In this document: positions 26,079-35,657 of the stretch, one piece after another
Position numbering within the stretch: position 1 is the first letter of the stretch
How the letters are laid out: each line of letters begins with the position of its first letter
Origin: Clavibacter michiganensis
Lineage (GTDB): Bacteria; Actinomycetota; Actinomycetes; Actinomycetales; Microbacteriaceae
Assembly: GCF_016907085.1 (NCBI RefSeq)
Contig: NZ_JAFBBJ010000001.1
Coordinates: 2,480,001 to 2,544,000 of the forward strand
Direction of reading: 5' to 3'
Length of the DNA: 64,000 bases
Position numbers and translations under genes: made by a program
Notes under the pieces: generated by a model
Databases searched by the model: none
What the model was told of the DNA's origin: nothing
The model's input: only the letters and a program-made list of their open reading frames with translations

Positions 26079-27089
26079 TCAGCGGCTGCGCGCCGGCGGC
26101 GGCCCCGTCGTCGCCCGGCGCACCAGCCGCGTCGGCAGCTGCACGTGCATCGCGTCGGGATCGGTGCCGCCCATCAGCGACATGAGGAGGTCCACCGCGG
26201 TGGTGCCGAGGCGCTGCATGGGCTGACGGATGGTCGTGAGCGGCGGCGTCATCTGGGAGGCCTCGGGGATGTCGTCGAAGCCGATGACGGAGAGGTCCTC
26301 GGGCACGCGGATCCCGAGTTCGGCCGCCACCTGCAGGATGCCGATGCCCGAGAGGTCGTTGGCCGCGAAGATCGCGGTGGGCCGGTCGGGCATCGACAGC
26401 AGCGCGCGCGCCGGCTCCCGGGCGGCGGCCGTGAGGAAGAGGCCCCCGCGCACGAGCGCCGGGTCGAATGCGATGCCGGCGTCCTGCAGCGCGCGCCGGT
26501 AGCCGGCCTCGCGCAGGCTCGCGGAGCGGAGGTCGGGGCGGCCCGCGAGGAACCCGATCCGCCTGTGCCCCAGCTCGAGCAGGTGCCGCGTCGCCTGGAG
26601 CGCGCCGCCGAGGCTGTCGGACTCGACGCTCGGCAGGTCGGCGGGTCCCGTGTGGGGGTCGATGGAGACGACGGGGATCTCGGTCTGCGCCGTCACGACC
26701 GTGGGCGTGACCATGATCGCGCCATCGATGAGGGTGCCGCTCAGCCGGCTCAGCGACCGGCGCTCCCACCCCGTGTTGTCCACCTGCCGGGATCCGCTGT
26801 AGGCCAGCAGGTCGTAGCGCGAGTTCCGGAGGGCCGCGCCCACGCCCTTGAGGATCTCCGCGCTGAACGGCTCGAAGCCCGCCACCAGCACGCCGATCAC
26901 GCCCGTGCGGTGGGAGCGCATGCTGCTCGCGACGAGGCTCGACTCGTAGCCCAGGCGCTCGACGACCTCCATCACGCGGCTCGACGTCTCGGCCGAGATC
27001 CCGTACCGCCCGTTCACCGCCTTGGACACGGTGGACACCGAGACGCCGGCTGCAGCGGCGACGTCGTGGATGGTGGGGCGGCGGGACAT
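26079..27089 (-). CDS. LacI-family transcriptional repressor
   Basis: A 336-residue regulator with an N-terminal LacI helix-turn-helix (TIHDVAAAAGVSVSTVSKAV) and hinge helix, then a periplasmic-binding-protein-like sugar sensor (GVLVAGFEPFSAEILKG, FAANDLSGIGILQVAAELG). It is divergent from the ABC/GH3 operon, and an operator-like AAACGTTT lies between them. It should repress that operon until an oligosaccharide or monosaccharide inducer binds. A TAGGGT hexamer lies seven bases before its ATG. Confidence 0.92.
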   Translation of the reverse strand: MSRRPTIHDVAAAAGVSVSTVSKAVNGRYGISAETSSRVMEVVERLGYESSLVASSMRSHRTGVIGVLVAGFEPFSAEILKGVGAALRNSRYDLLAYSGSRQVDNTGWERRSLSRLSGTLIDGAIMVTPTVVTAQTEIPVVSIDPHTGPADLPSVESDSLGGALQATRHLLELGHRRIGFLAGRPDLRSASLREAGYRRALQDAGIAFDPALVRGGLFLTAAAREPARALLSMPDRPTAIFAANDLSGIGILQVAAELGIRVPEDLSVIGFDDIPEASQMTPPLTTIRQPMQRLGTTAVDLLMSLMGGTDPDAMHVQLPTRLVRRATTGPPPARSR

Positions 27090-27124
27090 GGACTGGACCC
27101 TACGCCCGGAGAAAAGGATTTCGA

Positions 27125-27159
27125 AAACGTTTGACGAAGATCCGGCAGCGACCGAGACT
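27125..27159 (+). promoter_or_regulatory. LacI-type operator overlapping the promoter of the second sugar ABC operon
   Basis: The palindrome AAACGTTT (27125-27132) is embedded in TCGAAAACGTTTGACG and overlaps a -35 TTGACG (27131-27136). A weak -10 GAGACT follows 17 bases later (27154-27159). AACGTT-centred palindromes are typical LacI-family targets. About 155 bases of 5' leader separate it from the lipoprotein start. Confidence 0.6.
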
Positions 27160-27314
27160 GGCCCGACCGGCCCCCGTCACGACGAGGCGACGACGCGACG
27201 ACGCGACAGAGGGCCCGGACCGAGTCGCACCCCACAGCACCAGGCACGCGGCTCGTGCACGTCCCCCCCCGACACCCGCCAGGGTGCGCTCAATGAAGAG
27301 ACAGGTAGAACGAC

Positions 27315-28607
27315 ATGAAGGCACGGAAGATCCTCACGGGATCCGCGGCCCTGCTCGTGGGGGCCCTCGCCCTCACCGGCTGCAGCGGCAGCGGATCCGG
27401 CAGCGGCGACGACGGCGGACCCGTCGAGATGACGCTGTGGCACAACTCCACCACCGGCCCGGGCAAGGCGTTCTGGGACAAGACGACCGCGGACTTCAAC
27501 GCCGCGAACCCGGGCGTCACGGTCACGCCCACGTCGGTCCAGAACGAGGACCTCGACGGCAAGCTCCAGACCGCGCTCAACTCGGGCGACGCGCCCGACA
27601 TCTTCCTGCAGCGCGGTGGCGGCAAGCTCGCCGCCACGGTCGCGGCGGGACAGGTCATGGACATCACGGACGGCATCTCCGCCGACGCGAAGGCCGGCAT
27701 CGCGCAGAGCGCGTTCGACGCGAACTCGATCGACGGCAAGGCCTACGCCATGCCCGTCGCCGTGCTCCCCAGCGGCATCTTCTACAGCCAGGACCTCTTC
27801 ACGGCGGCCGGCATCACGGAGACGCCGAAGACCATGGACGAGCTGGACGCGGCCGTCGAGAAGCTCAAGGCCACGGGCGTCGCCCCCATCGCGCTCGGCG
27901 CGAAGGACGCGTGGCCCGCCGCGCACTGGTACTTCAACTTCGCGCTCCGCGAGTGCAGCTCCGCCACGCTCGAGAAGGCCGCCACGGACAAGGACTTCAG
28001 CGACGACTGCTGGATCAAGGCGGGCCAGGACGTCGAGGACCTCGTGGGCACGAACCCCTTCAACGACGGCTTCCTCACCACGGCGGCGCAGCAGGGCGCC
28101 GGCTCCTCGGCCGGCCTCATCGCCAACAAGAAGGCTGCCATGGAGCTCATGGGCGCCTGGGACCCGGGAGTCATCGCGGGCCTGACGCCGGACACGAAGC
28201 CGCTGGCCGACCTGTCCTGGTTCCCCTTCCCGGAGATCTCCGGCGGCGCGGGCGAGCCCGGCTCCATCATGGGCGGCATCGACGGGTACTCCTGCTCCGC
28301 GCAGGCCCCGAAGGCGTGCGTCGACTTCCTCAACTACATCGGCACCGCCGACGTGCAGAAGGAGTACTACGCGGCCTTCAACGCCCCGCCAGTGAACACC
28401 GAGGCGCAGACCGCGGTCACCGAGCCGTACCTGAAGGAGATCATCGCGGCGTACAACGACGCGCCCTACGTCTCCCAGTGGCTCGACACCGTCTACGGCC
28501 TGAACGTCGGCAACGCGATGAACGTCGGCGTGGTCGACCTCATGGCGGGCGACGGCAGCCCGGAGAAGCTCATCCAGACCGTCGGCGACGCGGCCAAGAA
28601 GGCCTAG
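27315..28607 (+). CDS. ABC transporter sugar-binding lipoprotein
   Basis: A 430-residue extracellular binding protein with signal peptide and lipobox LTGC followed by a Ser/Gly linker. The binding-protein motifs include MTLWHNSTTGPGKAFWDKTT and LNSGDAPDIFLQRGGG. Because the operon ends with a GH3 glycosidase, the ligand is probably a beta-linked gluco- or xylo-oligosaccharide. Expression should be under the divergent LacI regulator. Again no ATPase gene is linked. Confidence 0.92.
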   Translation: MKARKILTGSAALLVGALALTGCSGSGSGSGDDGGPVEMTLWHNSTTGPGKAFWDKTTADFNAANPGVTVTPTSVQNEDLDGKLQTALNSGDAPDIFLQRGGGKLAATVAAGQVMDITDGISADAKAGIAQSAFDANSIDGKAYAMPVAVLPSGIFYSQDLFTAAGITETPKTMDELDAAVEKLKATGVAPIALGAKDAWPAAHWYFNFALRECSSATLEKAATDKDFSDDCWIKAGQDVEDLVGTNPFNDGFLTTAAQQGAGSSAGLIANKKAAMELMGAWDPGVIAGLTPDTKPLADLSWFPFPEISGGAGEPGSIMGGIDGYSCSAQAPKACVDFLNYIGTADVQKEYYAAFNAPPVNTEAQTAVTEPYLKEIIAAYNDAPYVSQWLDTVYGLNVGNAMNVGVVDLMAGDGSPEKLIQTVGDAAKKA

Positions 28608-28617
28608 GCGACCCGAC

Positions 28618-29643
28618 ATGGCCATCCGCGAGAGCTCGCTCGACGAGCAGCGCCCCGCGGCTGATCCTGCACACCCCGAGGGCGGCGTCGCGACGACGCC
28701 GCCCTCGGCGGTCCGTGCGCGACGCCGCGGCCTCGGCTGGTCCGGTCGCCTCGAGGTCCTGATCCTCGTCGGCCCGGCCCTCCTCTTCTTCCTGGGCTTC
28801 GTCATCTACCCCGTGGTGATGGCGGCCTACTACGGCTTCTTCAGCTGGCAGGGCTTCGGCCCGCCCACGGTGTTCGTGGGCTTCCGGAACTACATCACGA
28901 TCCTCCAGGACCCCACGTTCCACGAGGCGCTGATGCACAACGCCGTGATCGTGATCCTGTCGCTCGTGCTCCAGGGCCCGGTCGCGATCCTCGTGGCGCT
29001 GCTGCTCAACAGGAAGCTCCGCGGCCAGTCGATCATCCGCGTGCTGATCTTCGTGCCGTACGTGATCTCCGAGGTCGTCGTCGGCACCGGCTGGAGCCTC
29101 ATGCTCCAGGGCTCCGGCGCGCTGAACGGCTTCCTCGAGAACGTCGGCCTGGGGGACCTCCGCCAGGACTGGCTCGCCAACCCCGACATCGCGATCTGGT
29201 CGCTCATGACGATCATCACGTGGAAGTACATCGGCTTCGCGGTGATCCTCTTCCTCGCCGGCCTCCAGGGCATCCCCGAGGAGCTCAGCGAGGCGGCCGC
29301 CATCGACGGCGCGTCGTACTGGCAGATCCAGCGGCGCATCACGCTGCCGCTGCTCGCGCCGACGCTGCGCATCTGGGCGTTCCTGTCGATCATCGGCTCG
29401 CTGCAGCTGTTCGACCTCGTCTACATCATCTGGGGCCAGTACATCTCCGCCACCGCGGGCACCTCGACCATGGCCACGTACCTCGTGGCCAACGGGCGCG
29501 GATCCGGCAACTACGGGTACGGCAACGCCGTCGCCGTGGTGCTGTTCCTCATCTCCCTGGTCGTCGCGCTGATCTACCAGCGGTTCGTCCTCAACCGCGA
29601 CACCGCCGGCGCCCTCACGGGTGCGGGAAGGAAGAAGAAGTGA
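28618..29643 (+). CDS. ABC sugar permease subunit (MalF type)
   Basis: A 341-residue CUT1 permease with six helices and the EAA-loop SEAAAIDGASYWQIQRRITL. The N-terminal 45 residues are Arg/Pro-rich and cytoplasmic. It starts 10 bases after the lipoprotein stop. It partners the next gene, whose GTG overlaps this stop. Confidence 0.93.
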   Translation: MAIRESSLDEQRPAADPAHPEGGVATTPPSAVRARRRGLGWSGRLEVLILVGPALLFFLGFVIYPVVMAAYYGFFSWQGFGPPTVFVGFRNYITILQDPTFHEALMHNAVIVILSLVLQGPVAILVALLLNRKLRGQSIIRVLIFVPYVISEVVVGTGWSLMLQGSGALNGFLENVGLGDLRQDWLANPDIAIWSLMTIITWKYIGFAVILFLAGLQGIPEELSEAAAIDGASYWQIQRRITLPLLAPTLRIWAFLSIIGSLQLFDLVYIIWGQYISATAGTSTMATYLVANGRGSGNYGYGNAVAVVLFLISLVVALIYQRFVLNRDTAGALTGAGRKKK

Positions 29644-30545
29644 CCGCCGTCACCGCGGCTCCGCGCAACGCGGACCTGGATCCCACCTACTCGGCGAAGG
29701 CGCCGAAGCCCAAGCGCGCCAAGGTGCCCGGGCAGGGGAACAACCCCATCCCGTACCTCGTCGCGGTCGTGCTGATCGCCCTGATGCTGACGCCGGTGGC
29801 GTACATCATCCTGGGCGGGTTCCGCACGAACGCGCAGATCACGACCGACCCGGCGGGCTTCCCGTCGCCGTTCCAGATCCAGAACTACCTCGACGTGCTC
29901 GGCGGCTCGATGTTCTGGCGCCAGGTGGGCAACTCGCTCATCGCGGCCATCGGGACCACGGTCGGCGCGGTCGTGCTCGGCCTCATGGCGAGCTACGTGC
30001 TGGCCCGGTACACGTTCTTCGGGCGGGGAGCGCTCTACGCGCTGTTCGCGTCGGGGCTCATGTTCCCGATCACCGTGGCCATCACGCCGCTCTACATCGT
30101 GATCCGCTCGCTCGGCCTCACGAATTCGCTGCCGGGGATCATCCTCCCGCAGATCGCGTTCGCGCTCCCGACGACGATCATCATCCTGGTGCCGTTCCTG
30201 CGGGCCATCCCGGATGAGATCCAGGAGGCCGCGTTCATCGACGGGTGCAGCCGCATCGGGTTCTTCTTCCGCATGGTGGTGCGGCTGTCGATGCCGGGCG
30301 TCATCACGGTGGGCATCCTCGCGTTCATCGGCAGCTGGAACTCCTACCTGCTGCCGCTGTTCCTCCTGAGCGACGCGTCGATCTACACGCTGCCGCTCGG
30401 CGTGCAGTCGTTCTCGTCGCAGTACTCGGTGGACACGGCCAAGGTGCTCGCGTTCACGTCGCTGTCGATGATCCCGGCGCTCATCTTCTTCTCGATCTTC
30501 GAGCGCCGCATCGTCGGCGGCCTCACCGGCGCGGTGAAGGGGTGA
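29640..30545 (+). CDS. ABC sugar permease subunit (MalG type)
   Basis: A 301-residue CUT1 permease with six helices; the EAA-loop is QEAAFIDGCSRIGFFFRMVV. The GTG start overlaps the previous permease stop and its own stop overlaps the GH3 start, so transport and hydrolysis genes are translationally coupled. A long basic N-terminus (KAPKPKRAKVPG) precedes the first helix. Confidence 0.92.
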   Translation: MTAVTAAPRNADLDPTYSAKAPKPKRAKVPGQGNNPIPYLVAVVLIALMLTPVAYIILGGFRTNAQITTDPAGFPSPFQIQNYLDVLGGSMFWRQVGNSLIAAIGTTVGAVVLGLMASYVLARYTFFGRGALYALFASGLMFPITVAITPLYIVIRSLGLTNSLPGIILPQIAFALPTTIIILVPFLRAIPDEIQEAAFIDGCSRIGFFFRMVVRLSMPGVITVGILAFIGSWNSYLLPLFLLSDASIYTLPLGVQSFSSQYSVDTAKVLAFTSLSMIPALIFFSIFERRIVGGLTGAVKG

Positions 30546-32902
30546 CCGGGGCGGAGACGACCCCGGCGCCCGGCGCCGTGGAGCTCCCCGAGGTGTCGGA
30601 GCGCGTGCGCGAGCTGCACGCGCGCATGACCCTCGAGGAGAAGCTGGCGCAGATCGTCGGCTACTGGGTCGACCAGGGCGGCGAGGTGGTCGCGCCCATG
30701 CAGGGCGAGATGGCGACGACCGGCCGCTACGAGGAGGCGACCGAGCACGGCCTCGGGCACCTCACCCGCGTGTACGGCACGCGGCCGGTGGACCCGGTCG
30801 AGCGCGCGTCGTGGCTCTGGGCTGAGCAGCGCCGCCTCCAGAAGGAGACGCGGCTCGGGATCCCGGCGCTCGTGCACGAGGAGTGCCTCACCGGGCTCGC
30901 CGCGTGGCAGGCCGCGACCTTCCCCACGCCGCTCGCGTGGGGCGCGTCCTTCGACCCGGGTCTCGTCGAGGAGATGGCCGCGCTCATCGGCGGCTCGATG
31001 AAGGAGCTCGGCGTGCACCAGGGCCTCGCGCCCGTGCTCGACGTGATCCGCGACGCCCGCTGGGGCCGCGTCGACGAGTGCATCGCCGAGGACCCGTACG
31101 TGGTCGGCACCATCGGCACGGCGTACGTGAAGGGGCTGCAGTCGGCCGGGATCCACGCGACGCTCAAGCACTTCGTCGGCTACTCCGTCTCGCAGTCCGG
31201 CCGCAACCACGCGCCCGCGCACGTGGGCCCGCGCTTCGTGGAGGACGTGCTGCTGCCGCCCTTCGAGATGGCCGTGCTCGACGGCGGCGTGCGCTCGGTC
31301 ATGAACTCGTACGCGGAGATCGACGGCGCGCCCGTGGGCGCGACCCCCGAGTACCTCACCGACGTGCTCCGCGGGCGCTGGGGCTTCGACGGCGTCGTGG
31401 TCTCCGACTACTTCTCCGTCGCGTTCCTCCAGGTGATGCACGCCGTCGCGGGCGACCGCGGCGAGGCGGCCGAGCTCGCGCTCGCCGCCGGCATCGACGT
31501 GGAGCTGCCCACCGGCGACGCGTACCTCGCGCCGCTGGCCGAGCGGATCCGCGCCGGGCTCGCCGACGAGTCGCTCGTCGACCGCGCGGTGCTCCGCGTG
31601 CTCGACGAGAAGGAGGAGCTGGGCCTGCTCGACGCGACCTTCGACGCTCCGCCCACCGAGATCGACCTCGACACCCCGGCCCACCGGGACGTCGCGCGCC
31701 GGCTCGCGGAGGAGTCCGTGGTGCTGCTCGCCAACGACGGCACGCTGCCGCTCGCGGGCGGCGGCCGCACGGCTCCCGGGCGGATCGCGCTGATCGGCCC
31801 CAACGCCGACAGCGCCGAGGCGCTCATGGGCTGCTACTCGTTCGCGAACCACGTGCTCGCGCACCACCCGGGCACGCCGCTCGGGTTCGCGATCCCGACC
31901 GTCGCTGAGGCGCTCCGCGCGGAGCTGCCCGACAGCGAGCTCGTGCTCGCGCACGGGGCCGACGTCGAGGGCGACGACCGCTCCGGCTTCGACGCCGCGG
32001 TCGAGGCCGCGCGCGGATCCGACCTCGCGGTCGTGGTCGTCGGCGACCGGGCGGGCCTCTTCGGCCGCGGCACGGTCGGCGAGGGCAACGACGTCGAGAG
32101 CCTCGAGCTGCCCGGCGTGCAGCGCGAGCTGGTCGAGGCCGTGCGCGCCACCGGGACCCCCGTGGTCGTGGTGCTGCTCACCGGACGGCCGTACGCGGTG
32201 GCGTGGGCCCTCGAGGGCGAGTCGGCTCCGGCCGCCGTGCTCCAGGCGTTCTTCCCGGGCGAGGAGGGCGGATCCGCGATCGCGGGCGTGCTCTCCGGCC
32301 GGGTGTCGCCGTCGGGCCGCCTGCCCGTGTCGCTCCCGCGCTCCGCGGGCGCGCAGCCGTTCTCGTACCTGCACCCGATCCTCGGCGGGCCTTCGGAGGT
32401 GACGAGCGCGGATCCCACGCCCGTCCTCCCGTTCGGGCACGGCCTGTCGTACACGACGTTCGCGCGCTCCGACCTCCGGGTCGAGGCGTCCGAGGTCGCG
32501 GCGGGGGAGGCGTTCACCGCGACCGTCGAGGTCCGCAACACGGGCGACCGCGACGGCACCGACATCGTGCAGCTCTACGCGCGCGACGTGCAGGGCAGCG
32601 TCACCAGGCCCGTCGCGCAGCTGCTCGGCTACCTGCGGCTGGATCTGGCCGCGGGCGAGTCCGCGCGCGTCACCTTCGCGGTGCCCACCACCCGCCTCGC
32701 CCTCACCGACCTGCGGCACCGCCGCGTGGTCGAGCCGGGCGTGGTGGAGCTGTGGGTCGGGCCGTCGAGCGCGGTGAAGGAGACGGAGGCCGCGATCGCG
32801 GTCACCGGATCCGCGCACCGAGTCACGATCGCGGACGAGCGGTACGTGGGCACGTCGGTCGAGCGCGTGGGGGTTGCCGAGCGGGTGCTCGCGCCGAGCT
32901 GA
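30542..32902 (+). CDS. GH3 family beta-glycosidase (beta-glucosidase/beta-xylosidase)
   Basis: A 786-residue enzyme with the GH3 TIM barrel, the (alpha/beta)6 sandwich (LLANDGTLPL, RIALIGPNADS) and a C-terminal fibronectin III-like domain (EVRNTGDRDGTDIVQLYARD). The nucleophile is the Asp of GVVVSDYFSV, and KHFVGYS is the usual barrel motif. No signal peptide is present, so it likely cleaves imported oligosaccharides in the cytoplasm. The retaining mechanism is family knowledge; the sugar specificity is not resolved. Confidence 0.93.
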   Translation: MTGAETTPAPGAVELPEVSERVRELHARMTLEEKLAQIVGYWVDQGGEVVAPMQGEMATTGRYEEATEHGLGHLTRVYGTRPVDPVERASWLWAEQRRLQKETRLGIPALVHEECLTGLAAWQAATFPTPLAWGASFDPGLVEEMAALIGGSMKELGVHQGLAPVLDVIRDARWGRVDECIAEDPYVVGTIGTAYVKGLQSAGIHATLKHFVGYSVSQSGRNHAPAHVGPRFVEDVLLPPFEMAVLDGGVRSVMNSYAEIDGAPVGATPEYLTDVLRGRWGFDGVVVSDYFSVAFLQVMHAVAGDRGEAAELALAAGIDVELPTGDAYLAPLAERIRAGLADESLVDRAVLRVLDEKEELGLLDATFDAPPTEIDLDTPAHRDVARRLAEESVVLLANDGTLPLAGGGRTAPGRIALIGPNADSAEALMGCYSFANHVLAHHPGTPLGFAIPTVAEALRAELPDSELVLAHGADVEGDDRSGFDAAVEAARGSDLAVVVVGDRAGLFGRGTVGEGNDVESLELPGVQRELVEAVRATGTPVVVVLLTGRPYAVAWALEGESAPAAVLQAFFPGEEGGSAIAGVLSGRVSPSGRLPVSLPRSAGAQPFSYLHPILGGPSEVTSADPTPVLPFGHGLSYTTFARSDLRVEASEVAAGEAFTATVEVRNTGDRDGTDIVQLYARDVQGSVTRPVAQLLGYLRLDLAAGESARVTFAVPTTRLALTDLRHRRVVEPGVVELWVGPSSAVKETEAAIAVTGSAHRVTIADERYVGTSVERVGVAERVLAPS

Positions 32903-32914
32903 TCCGCATCACCC

Positions 32915-32961
32915 CGGAGCCCCGGCCGCCTCGTCCTCGAGATGCGGCGGCCGGGGCTCCG
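32915..32961 (+). terminator. Terminator hairpin after the GH3 gene
   Basis: A perfect 16-bp stem (CGGAGCCCCGGCCGCC with its complement) and a 15-base loop start 13 bases after the GH3 stop. It closes the LacI-controlled operon. Downstream the base composition drops. Confidence 0.7.
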
Positions 32962-33128
32962 TCGACTTGATCGTCTTCTTCGCGGAGCGCGTGATAGTGA
33001 CCTGGAAGTTGTGCGGCCGCTCGGCATCTTCCGTCTATCACTGGCGCGGATGCCGTTTTCGACAGTGCACCTGGACTGGGGGTAGGTTTCGGCCAGCGTG
33101 TCTCGAGTAGTGGATTAACCTCAAGATC

Positions 33129-33878
33129 ATGGATGCAGATATGACCATGTCGACACACTCTTTCAGCGGCGCTTCCGATAGCCAGAAGAGCCGGGGAGTC
33201 AGCAAGCTCGGCGAGATCGTGTTCTACGTCCTGGCTGCTCTTCTGTTCGGGACAGCCTTGGTGTCGTTTGCGCTGGATGTCGAGTCAAATCTGTGGAATT
33301 CAACTGGCTTGATCAGCTTCAGTGTTACAAGTCTCGGCGTTGCTCTTGCGCTGTCGATCTTCCGTCGCCAGGGAGATGACGCGCGACGGCAAGCAGCCGA
33401 CACAGTGAAGATGCTTGACGGCATCAACGCTAGTTCGCAGTCCGCTGCGACGCATGCGGCGTCCACCTACGACATCGTCAAGGAGATGGGCAATGTCAAG
33501 GACATCGCCGATGTTCCCTCGAGTCAGGAGACCGAGGACGTTGGGGACGGGGCCGACGTGGACGATATGGAGGATGAAACCGCGGTCGACATCGTCCGAG
33601 TGGAGGGCGACGGTGAATATCGAAAGCCCGCTGCTGTGCCCTTGGCGGTGCTGGCTGACCTGGTCGCCTCGTGGGAGGCTCCGAGGAATGCGCGCGATCG
33701 GTGGACTGTCGGCAACCTGGTCGGTTCCTATCGAAAGATGAATGCTGGTGGAAAGCTGACCAGCGCGCCTTGGATCGTCACGTTCAGGAGGTCCGGGGGC
33801 GAGCGAGTCAACTACCGGGTCGCCTACGCCGGCACGAGAGGACGGGGCCCGGCCATCACGGAGGTCCCAACCGTTTGA
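33129..33878 (+). CDS. Orphan membrane protein of unknown function in lower-GC DNA
   Basis: A 249-residue protein with two helices near the N-terminus (EIVFYVLAALLFGTALVSFA and a second around LISFSVTSLGVALALSIF). A probable coiled coil follows (RRQGDDARRQAADTVKMLDG), then a very acidic linker and a C-terminal basic globular domain (WTVGNLVGSYRKMNAGG). Codon use is unlike the neighbours, with many A/T third positions and no GGATCC from 32.96 to 34.38 kb. This suggests recent acquisition. No relatives recognised. Confidence 0.7.
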   Translation: MDADMTMSTHSFSGASDSQKSRGVSKLGEIVFYVLAALLFGTALVSFALDVESNLWNSTGLISFSVTSLGVALALSIFRRQGDDARRQAADTVKMLDGINASSQSAATHAASTYDIVKEMGNVKDIADVPSSQETEDVGDGADVDDMEDETAVDIVRVEGDGEYRKPAAVPLAVLADLVASWEAPRNARDRWTVGNLVGSYRKMNAGGKLTSAPWIVTFRRSGGERVNYRVAYAGTRGRGPAITEVPTV

Positions 33879-33950
33879 GCCATGACCGTTGTGGGCGACT
33901 CGCCTTGGTTAAAAAGCAGTGGCGAGTCCTGTCGGCGCGGCCCTCAGCGA

Positions 33951-34808
33951 TCAGGCCCCCGCCACCTCCACAGGCGCGGTCGTCAGCGCCTGCAACCCCG
34001 TGACGCGGAGGAGATCCAGCCGCGCCTCGTCCGTGCTGCCGGGCTCGGCCGTGTAGACGACGATGCGGAGGTCGCTGCCCGGCACGGAGAGGGTGTCGCA
34101 GTCGATCGTGATGGGGCCGACCGCGGTTCGCGTGACGGTCTTGCGGCTCGACCGGTGCTCGGCGACGCGCGCCTCGCTCCAGCGTCGCTCGAACTCGGGC
34201 ACCTCGGCGCGCAGCCGTGCGACGAGCCGGGCGAGCGCGCGATCCGCGGGATAGCGGCCGACCGCGGTGCGCAGGTCGGCCGCGAGGTCGCGCGCGAACT
34301 CCTCCTCGTGCACGGCGTCGAAGTCGGTGCCCGCGTGGCCCTGCGTGAAGTAGGTCCAGACGAGGTTGCGGTCCCAGCCGGTGCGCGTCGACGGATCCCC
34401 GTTGAGCGCCGCCCACAGCGGGTTCCAGAGCAGCATGTCGTGCGTCGCCGTGAACACCGCGATGGGCACGTCGCCGAGCCGGTCGACGATGCGGTGCACG
34501 CCCGGCGTGATGTGCCGTGGCACCTCGCCGCGGCCGGGCGGGGCGACGCCCGCGACCCGGTGCAGGTGGTCGCGCTCGTCCTCGGTGAGGCGGAGCGCGC
34601 GGGCGAGCGCGCCGAGCATCTGCGGCGACGGGTTCACCGACCGGCCCTGCTCGAGGCGCACGACGTAGTCGACGCTGACGCCCGCGAGCGCGGCGAGCTC
34701 CTCGCGGCGGAGGCCCGCGGTGCGACGGTGGGATCCCGCGGGCAGGCCCACGTCGGCCGGCTGCACGCGCTCGCGCCAGGAGCGGAGCACGCTCGCGAAT
34801 TCGGTCAT
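33951..34808 (-). CDS. XRE/MmyB-type transcriptional regulator
   Basis: A 285-residue regulator. The N-terminal helix-turn-helix (TAGLRREELAALAGVSVDYV, then RLEQGR) is joined to an MmyB-like ligand domain with WNPLWAALNGDPSTR, which folds as a PAS-like pocket. It is divergent from an SDR gene, the arrangement in which such regulators usually control the neighbouring oxidoreductase. Ligand unknown, possibly a fatty acid. Confidence 0.88.
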   Translation of the reverse strand: MTEFASVLRSWRERVQPADVGLPAGSHRRTAGLRREELAALAGVSVDYVVRLEQGRSVNPSPQMLGALARALRLTEDERDHLHRVAGVAPPGRGEVPRHITPGVHRIVDRLGDVPIAVFTATHDMLLWNPLWAALNGDPSTRTGWDRNLVWTYFTQGHAGTDFDAVHEEEFARDLAADLRTAVGRYPADRALARLVARLRAEVPEFERRWSEARVAEHRSSRKTVTRTAVGPITIDCDTLSVPGSDLRIVVYTAEPGSTDEARLDLLRVTGLQALTTAPVEVAGA

Positions 34809-34909
34809 GCCCCCATCCTCCGCGCTGGCGGGCGGATCAGCCTGGTACCGCCGGTCCTCCCGTCGATCGGTGCCTGGGCGATGCGGCGGGCGGGGCGCAG
34901 GCTCGACAC

Positions 34910-35590
34910 ATGACCACGACACTGATCACCGGATCCAACCGCAGCCTCGGCCTCGAGACCGCCCGCCGCCTCATCGAGGCCGGCCACACCGTCTACGCCG
35001 GCATGCGCGACACCGCGGACGGCGCCGCCGCCCGCGCCCTCGGCGCCCACCCCGTGCAGCTCGACGTCGACGACCAGGCGAGCGTCGACCGCGCCATGTC
35101 CGAGCTCCCGGAGCTGGACGTGCTCGTCAACAACGCCGGCATCCTCGGCACCTCGTTCGGCGTCGACGACCTCACGCCCGAGGCGATGGCCGCCGTGCTG
35201 CAGACCAACGTCGTCGGCATCGTCCGCGTGACGCAGGCCGCGCTGCCGCTGATGCGCGCCTCCGCCGCGCCCGTCATCGTGAACGTCTCCTCGGGCGTCG
35301 GCTGGCCGCGCGCCCTCCGCGGCGACGGCACCGACGAGAGCGGCGTGCTCGCGATCCCGTACGCGGCCTCGAAGGCCGCCGTGATCACCGCGACCGTGCA
35401 GTACGCGAAGAACCTGCCGGGCTTCCGTGTCAACGCCACCGACCCCGGCTACACGGCCACCGACTTCAACGGCAACAGCGGGCACCAGACCGTGACCGAG
35501 GGCACCGACGCGACCGTCGCGATGGCGCTCGTCGGACCCGACGGGCCGACCGGCGAGTTCCACAGCCGGCACGGGCGCATCGAGTACTGA
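34910..35590 (+). CDS. Short-chain dehydrogenase/reductase
   Basis: A 226-residue classical SDR with the cofactor motif TGSNRSLGLETARRL, VNNAG, a catalytic Ser in VNVSSGVGWPR and YAASK (Tyr-x3-Lys). It should reduce or oxidise a carbonyl using NAD(P)H. Its divergent neighbour is an MmyB-type regulator. CAGGCT (34898-34903) ends six bases before the ATG and no Shine-Dalgarno is visible, so the mRNA is probably leaderless. Confidence 0.92.
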   Translation: MTTTLITGSNRSLGLETARRLIEAGHTVYAGMRDTADGAAARALGAHPVQLDVDDQASVDRAMSELPELDVLVNNAGILGTSFGVDDLTPEAMAAVLQTNVVGIVRVTQAALPLMRASAAPVIVNVSSGVGWPRALRGDGTDESGVLAIPYAASKAAVITATVQYAKNLPGFRVNATDPGYTATDFNGNSGHQTVTEGTDATVAMALVGPDGPTGEFHSRHGRIEY

Positions 35591-35657
35591 GGCTGGGGCT
35601 CCGGCTGGCGACGGATCCGCCTCCCGCGGTCGTGCCGCTGCCGGGTAGCGTCGGAGC

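Noticed and set aside
30383..32818. Long antisense open frame (811 codons) opposite the GH3 gene
   Set aside because: It is a high-GC shadow frame: low-complexity Arg/Gly/Val/Asp composition, no domain, while the plus strand encodes a complete GH3 enzyme. The same applies to other long antisense frames opposite clpB, the GH36 gene and the ABC half-transporters.
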